A stretch of DNA of 5,386 nt from positions 1 to 5,386 of the forward strand of contig JAAYMG010000170.1 in assembly GCA_012521525.1 (NCBI GenBank). Direction: 5' to 3'. Below are positions 4,707 to 5,386 of the stretch, piece by piece. Position numbers and translations under genes: made by a program. The stretch comes from Clostridiales bacterium. GTDB lineage: Bacteria > Bacillota > Clostridia > Oscillospirales > JAAYOS01. Below the pieces are notes generated by a model. It did no database searches and was not told the origin of the DNA. It worked only from the letters and a program-made list of their open reading frames with translations. Within the stretch, counting starts at the first letter, position 1, and every line of letters begins with the position of its first letter.

Positions 4707-5386
4707 TCACAGAATTTCACTGCCTGACGTCAAAATCTCAGGTCCATCTTCGGTGATCAGTATGGTATTCTCGTAATGCGCCGAAGGTTTCCCGTCCACG
4801 GTTACGACCGTCCAATTGTTAGACAGCACGCGCACCTCAAAGGTGCCCATATTAATCATCGGTTCAACGGCGATCACCATGCCCGGAACCAGCCTCGGCC
4901 CGTGACCTGGTTTTCCGAAATTCGGTACTTCCGGTGCCTCATGCAGGTGGCTTCCGACTCCGTGTCCGACAAACTGCCGGACGACTGAATAGCCCCTTGC
5001 CTCGGCATAGTTTTGGATAGCGCTTGAGATGTCGGATACTCTGTATCCTGCCCTGGCAAATTTGATGCCTTCATAGAAACATTGTCTAGTGGTCTCGATC
5101 AGCGCCATAACTTCCTTGGAAACGTTGCCTACCGGAAAAGTGGCGGCGCAATCTCCGTGATATCCCTCGTAACACGCTCCGACATCGACCGAAACGATGT
5201 CACCTTCAAGTATTACGCGGTCACCGGGTATGCCGTGGATTACTTCTTCGTTGACAGAGATGCAGGCACTTGCCGGAAACCCTCCGTAACCTTTGAAAGA
5301 AGGTACTGCGTTCTCAGAACGAATATATCTTTCGATCTCAGCATCGATCTCCGCAGTGGTTATGCCGGCCCTGATGAGTTTGCCCG
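4707..5386 (-). CDS. map: Type I methionine aminopeptidase, N-terminus missing at right edge
   Basis: A gene entering from the right edge; 225 residues are visible and about 30 are missing, judging from E. coli numbering. The enzyme removes the initiator methionine from nascent proteins in the cytoplasm. Numbered from the first visible residue, the metal ligands are D67 (VSVDVG), D78 (HGDCAATF), H141 (GHGVG), E174 (AVEPM) and E205 (HYENT). The substrate-binding H50 lies in VIHGIPGD and a conserved cysteine at 41 in SACISVNE. All match E. coli H79, D97, D108, H171, E204 and E235 in order and spacing. No zinc-finger extension can be judged because the true start lies outside. The ATG at 5108 is internal, after the first catalytic residues, and is not a start. 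It precedes infA by 45 bases; adk and secY are the usual upstream neighbours, beyond the window. Confidence 0.97.
   Translation of the reverse strand, partial: GKLIRAGITTAEIDAEIERYIRSENAVPSFKGYGGFPASACISVNEEVIHGIPGDRVILEGDIVSVDVGACYEGYHGDCAATFPVGNVSKEVMALIETTRQCFYEGIKFARAGYRVSDISSAIQNYAEARGYSVVRQFVGHGVGSHLHEAPEVPNFGKPGHGPRLVPGMVIAVEPMINMGTFEVRVLSNNWTVVTVDGKPSAHYENTILITEDGPEILTSGSEIL

Noticed and set aside
4707..5108. Map starting at the ATG at 5108
   Set aside because: This ATG is internal: the residues before it contain the substrate-binding histidine and two metal-binding aspartates, and the frame is open to the window edge.
1..5386. CRISPR arrays, tRNA or rRNA genes, insertion sequences, phage or toxin-antitoxin genes
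   Set aside because: No regularly spaced repeats, cloverleaf pattern, transposase motif or terminal inverted repeats of an element were seen on either strand; the window is dominated by conserved housekeeping genes.

Overview
This window is the downstream end of a bacterial ribosomal-protein and RNA-polymerase cluster on the minus strand, plus a short accessory stretch on the left. The minus-strand order is map (cut by the right edge), infA, rpmJ, rpsM, rpsK, rpsD, rpoA, rplQ. All eight genes are full-looking, closely spaced and mostly preceded by strong GGAGG-type ribosome binding sites. Having rpsD between rpsK and rpoA, infA and rpmJ after map, zinc-ligand (C+) forms of S4 and L36, and strong Shine-Dalgarno sites points to a Firmicute of the class Clostridia, with base composition near even by eye. 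Bacillus and lactic bacteria usually carry rpsD elsewhere. A precise taxon cannot be read from these conserved genes.

Right to left: positions 5386-4707 hold a 5'-truncated type I methionine aminopeptidase, and 4661-4443 translation initiation factor IF-1 with a GTG start. A 97-bp gap (4345-4442) with two small hairpins follows. Then come L36 (4344-4231), S13 (4211-3843), S11 (3828-3430), S4 (3406-2780), RNA polymerase alpha (2694-1747) and L17 (1691-1353). Their joint job is building ribosomes, starting translation, trimming initiator methionine and supplying the alpha subunit that nucleates RNA polymerase assembly. The operon promoter lies outside the window, beyond the right edge.

The 247-bp region 1106-1352 lies between convergent genes. 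It carries an intrinsic terminator hairpin (1248-1282) that serves the plus-strand gene and probably also the ribosomal operon, plus two other small inverted repeats.

Positions 281-1105 (+) encode a PhnP-like metallo-beta-lactamase-fold hydrolase with all expected metal motifs and a CxCxxC motif. Upstream are a good sigma-A-type promoter and a possible nine-codon leader peptide. Diverging from it, the first 21 codons of an unidentified minus-strand gene run off the left edge (63-1).

No novel multi-gene system is visible. The most checkable non-routine signals are the leader ORF before the hydrolase, a possible alternative-pairing hairpin over the rplQ ribosome binding site, and the hydrolase itself, which has no recognisable partner here. 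The rpoA start should be placed at 2694 rather than at the upstream GTG at 2703.
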